Shown here: piece by piece, positions 21,828 through 23,794 of the stretch
Position numbering within the stretch: the stretch's first letter is position 1
How the letters are laid out: each line of letters opens with the position of its first letter
The notes under the pieces: model-generated
What the model was told of the DNA's origin: nothing
The model's database searches: none
Seen by the model: the letters and a program-made list of their open reading frames with translations, nothing else
DNA from: DAOTVC01 sp034437215
GTDB taxonomy: Bacteria; Chloroflexota; Anaerolineae; B4-G1; SLSP01
Reading direction: 5' to 3'
Assembly: GCA_034437215.1 (NCBI GenBank)
Contig: DAOTVC010000060.1
Coordinates: 1-23,794, forward strand
DNA length: 23,794 nucleotides
Position numbers and translations under genes: made by a program

Positions 21828-23794
21828 ATGGCTGACCCTCATACGCAGCGCGTCTATGACCTGTTGAAGCAGATCTCCCGCGAGGGATTGGACGCCGTGA
21901 AGCGTCTCTTCTGGTCGGAGCTGAACTACGACCGCGTGGATGAGCCCCTCTCCACCCGGGCTTGGCCTGGGGGCGCTCTCGCGGTCGTCGCCGGAGCGCC
22001 CGTCCTCCTGGCGCGGCACGACTCCCCGTCCGGGAGCTTCGACATCGTCCACGTGACGTTGGCTCCCGGGGCGCGCGGGCGCAACTTCCCCCTCTCCAGC
22101 GGCGCCGAGCGCACCGTTGTCCAACAGCTGCTCGCGGACCACCCCTACGCCCTCTTCCTCTTCAGCGACGTCGCGGGGCGCCACTGGCACTTCGTCAACG
22201 TCAAGTACCGGCGCGAAAATGGCGCGGAGGCGGGGGCGCGGGCCGTGATCCGCCGCATCACCGTGGGTCCCCAGGAGCGGCTGCGGACCGCTGCCGAGCG
22301 CATCGCCCTGCTCGATCTGGAGATGCTGAGCCCCGACCTCGCTGGCCTCTCGCCCCTGGCCATTCAGGCCCGGCACGACGAGGCCTTCGACGTCGAGCGG
22401 GTGACCAGGGACTTCTTCAGCACCTACCGCCGCCTCTTCGAGCAGGCCGAAGAGGCCATCGCGGGCATCGGCGACGAGGAGGCGCTGCGCCTCTTCACCC
22501 AGCGCCTCTCCAACCGCCTGCTCTTCATCGTCTTCCTCGAGCGCAAGGGCTGGCTGACCTTCGCCGGGCGCACCGACTACCTGCGGGCGCTGTGGGAGGA
22601 CTACCTCGGGGCGCGGGAGAGCGACGCCGCGGCGAACTTCTACAACGAGCGGCTCAAGGTGCTCTTCTTCGAGGGGTTGAACAATCCCGGGGAGCGGGAC
22701 CTGATGTCCGTCAAGCGGCAGGGCGTCCTCCAGGGCCTGATCGGGGACGTGCCCTACCTCAACGGCGGGCTCTTCGAGCGGGAGTCCCTGGACGACCGGG
22801 AGGGGATCGTGGTGCCCGACGCGATCTTCCGCGAGGCCCTCGACGCCCTCCTCTACCACTACAACTTCACCGTCACCGAGAGCACGCCGCTGGACGTCGA
22901 GGTCGCCGTCGACCCGGAGATGCTGGGGCGCATCTTCGAGGAGCTGGTGACGGGACGCCACGAGTCGGGCAGCTACTACACGCCCAAACCGGAGGTGGCC
23001 TTCATGTGCCGGGAGGCGCTCAAGGGCTACTTGAAGGATACCTGCCCCCGGGAGAGCGAGGGGGCGCTCGCCGCCTTCGTCGACGAGCGGGACGCGGGGG
23101 GCCTGCACGACGCCGAGGGTGTCTTGCGGGCGCTGCAGCGGGTGCGGGTCTGCGACCCCGCCTGCGGCAGCGGCGCCTACCTGGTGGGCATGCTCCACGA
23201 GCTGGTGGAGCTGCGCCAGGCCCTCTTCGCCACGCGCAGCCTCGACGCCCGCTCCGCCTACGACCGCAAGCTGCAGATCATCCAGCACAACCTCTACGGG
23301 GTGGACATCGACCCCTTCGCCGTGAACATCGCCCGGCTGCGCCTCTGGCTCTCCCTCATCGTCGACTTCGAGGGGGAGGTGCCGCCGCCGCTGCCCAACC
23401 TGGCCTACAAGATCGAGGTGGGCGACAGCCTCACGGCGCCGGCGCCGGCGCAGCTGCAGCCCGACCTCTTCCACCACCAGCTGGTGCAGGACTACTTCGC
23501 CCTCAAGGGGCGCTTCATGACCGCCCACGGACCGCAGAAGCAGGAGCTTAAGGAGCGCATCGCGGAGGTGCAGGCGGAGATCGCCGAGTGGGCGGGCACG
23601 GCGGGCGACCCGGAGGCCTTCGACTGGACGGTGGAGTTCGCGGAGATCTTCACCGCGCCGGGGGAGAGTGTGGCGACGCTGACGGGTGGGATGACGGGTG
23701 TGGTGAACGCCGGGGGCGGGCAGCTGCAGCTGGCGGCGCGGGAGGGACGGGAGCCGGGCTTCGACATCATCGTGGCGAACCCGCCGTATGTGCG
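21828..23794 (+). CDS. Eco57I-like (type IIG-like) DNA adenine methyltransferase / restriction protein, N-terminal part
   Basis: The frame is open from the ATG at 21828 to the window edge: 655 complete codons, C-terminus missing. The first about 190 residues are an alpha/beta domain (LFLFSDVAGRHWHFVNVKY) that could carry the nuclease or a specificity element; no PD-(D/E)XK motif is certain. An all-helical linker follows, then the gamma-type N6-adenine methyltransferase fold: ESGSYYTP (379-386), motif I CDPACGSGAYLVGML (442-456), motif II YGVDIDPFAVNIARL (490-504) and catalytic motif IV FDIIVANPPYV at the extreme end (N651-P-P-Y654). Between motifs II and IV, DWTVEFAEIF is the usual feature, followed here by a Gly-rich stretch. 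Such proteins methylate adenine and often also cleave DNA, for phage defence. The ribosome-binding site is GAAGGAG. Codon use looks more GC-rich than upstream genes, hinting at acquisition. Confidence 0.88.
   Translation, partial: MADPHTQRVYDLLKQISREGLDAVKRLFWSELNYDRVDEPLSTRAWPGGALAVVAGAPVLLARHDSPSGSFDIVHVTLAPGARGRNFPLSSGAERTVVQQLLADHPYALFLFSDVAGRHWHFVNVKYRRENGAEAGARAVIRRITVGPQERLRTAAERIALLDLEMLSPDLAGLSPLAIQARHDEAFDVERVTRDFFSTYRRLFEQAEEAIAGIGDEEALRLFTQRLSNRLLFIVFLERKGWLTFAGRTDYLRALWEDYLGARESDAAANFYNERLKVLFFEGLNNPGERDLMSVKRQGVLQGLIGDVPYLNGGLFERESLDDREGIVVPDAIFREALDALLYHYNFTVTESTPLDVEVAVDPEMLGRIFEELVTGRHESGSYYTPKPEVAFMCREALKGYLKDTCPRESEGALAAFVDERDAGGLHDAEGVLRALQRVRVCDPACGSGAYLVGMLHELVELRQALFATRSLDARSAYDRKLQIIQHNLYGVDIDPFAVNIARLRLWLSLIVDFEGEVPPPLPNLAYKIEVGDSLTAPAPAQLQPDLFHHQLVQDYFALKGRFMTAHGPQKQELKERIAEVQAEIAEWAGTAGDPEAFDWTVEFAEIFTAPGESVATLTGGMTGVVNAGGGQLQLAAREGREPGFDIIVANPPYV

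Noticed and set aside
21747..23528. A 593-codon open frame on the minus strand
   Set aside because: Antisense shadow of the methyltransferase gene, whose plus-strand frame has clear catalytic motifs. Long empty antisense frames are expected at this GC content. A 529-codon frame on the plus strand (21962-23551), rich in Arg/Gly/Ala, is rejected for the same reason.
1..23794. tRNA/rRNA genes, CRISPR arrays, insertion sequences and integrase sites
   Set aside because: No cloverleaf with T-loop consensus, no regularly spaced long repeats, and no transposase-like reading frame or terminal inverted repeats were seen.

Overview
The window is GC-rich bacterial chromosome with tightly packed housekeeping and envelope genes. 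The mix of genes suggests a thermophilic or anaerobic member of the Chloroflexota, or a lineage close to it: a pyruvate:ferredoxin oxidoreductase start, a DsbA-cyclophilin fusion lipoprotein, a giant O-antigen-ligase/TPR protein, Pro/Thr-rich lipoprotein linkers, and an archaeal-type S-adenosylmethionine synthetase under an S-box riboswitch. That placement is inference from gene style; no taxonomic marker was tested.

Layout from left to right. Bases 1-143 hold the start of nifJ (minus strand). Next, on the minus strand, come a PrsW-type membrane protease, a DsbA-cyclophilin lipoprotein, and a coupled pair for cell-surface glycan assembly (O-antigen-ligase/TPR protein, then a WecA-like glycosyl-1-phosphate transferase). 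A second minus-strand operon (7.5-11.4 kb) runs membrane-anchored clan GH-A glycosidase, solute-binding lipoprotein, glycerate 2-kinase. Diverging from it on the plus strand are a CoA-pyrophosphatase-like Nudix hydrolase, apparently leaderless, and an FAD-linked oxidase. The oxidase stop codon interlocks with that of rimO in a shared CTAG. The minus-strand cluster rplI - rodZ-like - rimO follows, then a small TPR protein and a tandem-XRE regulator. Back-to-back promoters at about 17.94-18.0 kb drive the regulator leftward and the SAM-I riboswitch plus S-adenosylmethionine synthetase rightward. Beyond lie a noncoding stretch of about 450 bp, an FmdB-type zinc-ribbon gene, a small lipoprotein, and the first 655 codons of an Eco57I-like (type IIG-like) DNA methyltransferase/restriction protein that runs off the end.

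The most notable signals are noncoding. Just upstream of rplI is a perfect 18-bp palindrome (16438-16455) containing the canonical chromosomal parS sequence recognised by ParB. About 3.1 kb to its right, the noncoding region 19563-20000 carries TTTTCCACA-type DnaA-box-like motifs, three of them in the same orientation at 20-21 bp spacing. Together these suggest that the window lies in the replication-origin domain and that 19.56-20.0 kb is a candidate oriC. Thirteen of the fifteen genes to the left of mat are on the minus strand, as expected for a leftward-moving fork. dnaA itself is not in the window, so the origin call is a hypothesis, whereas the parS call is strong.
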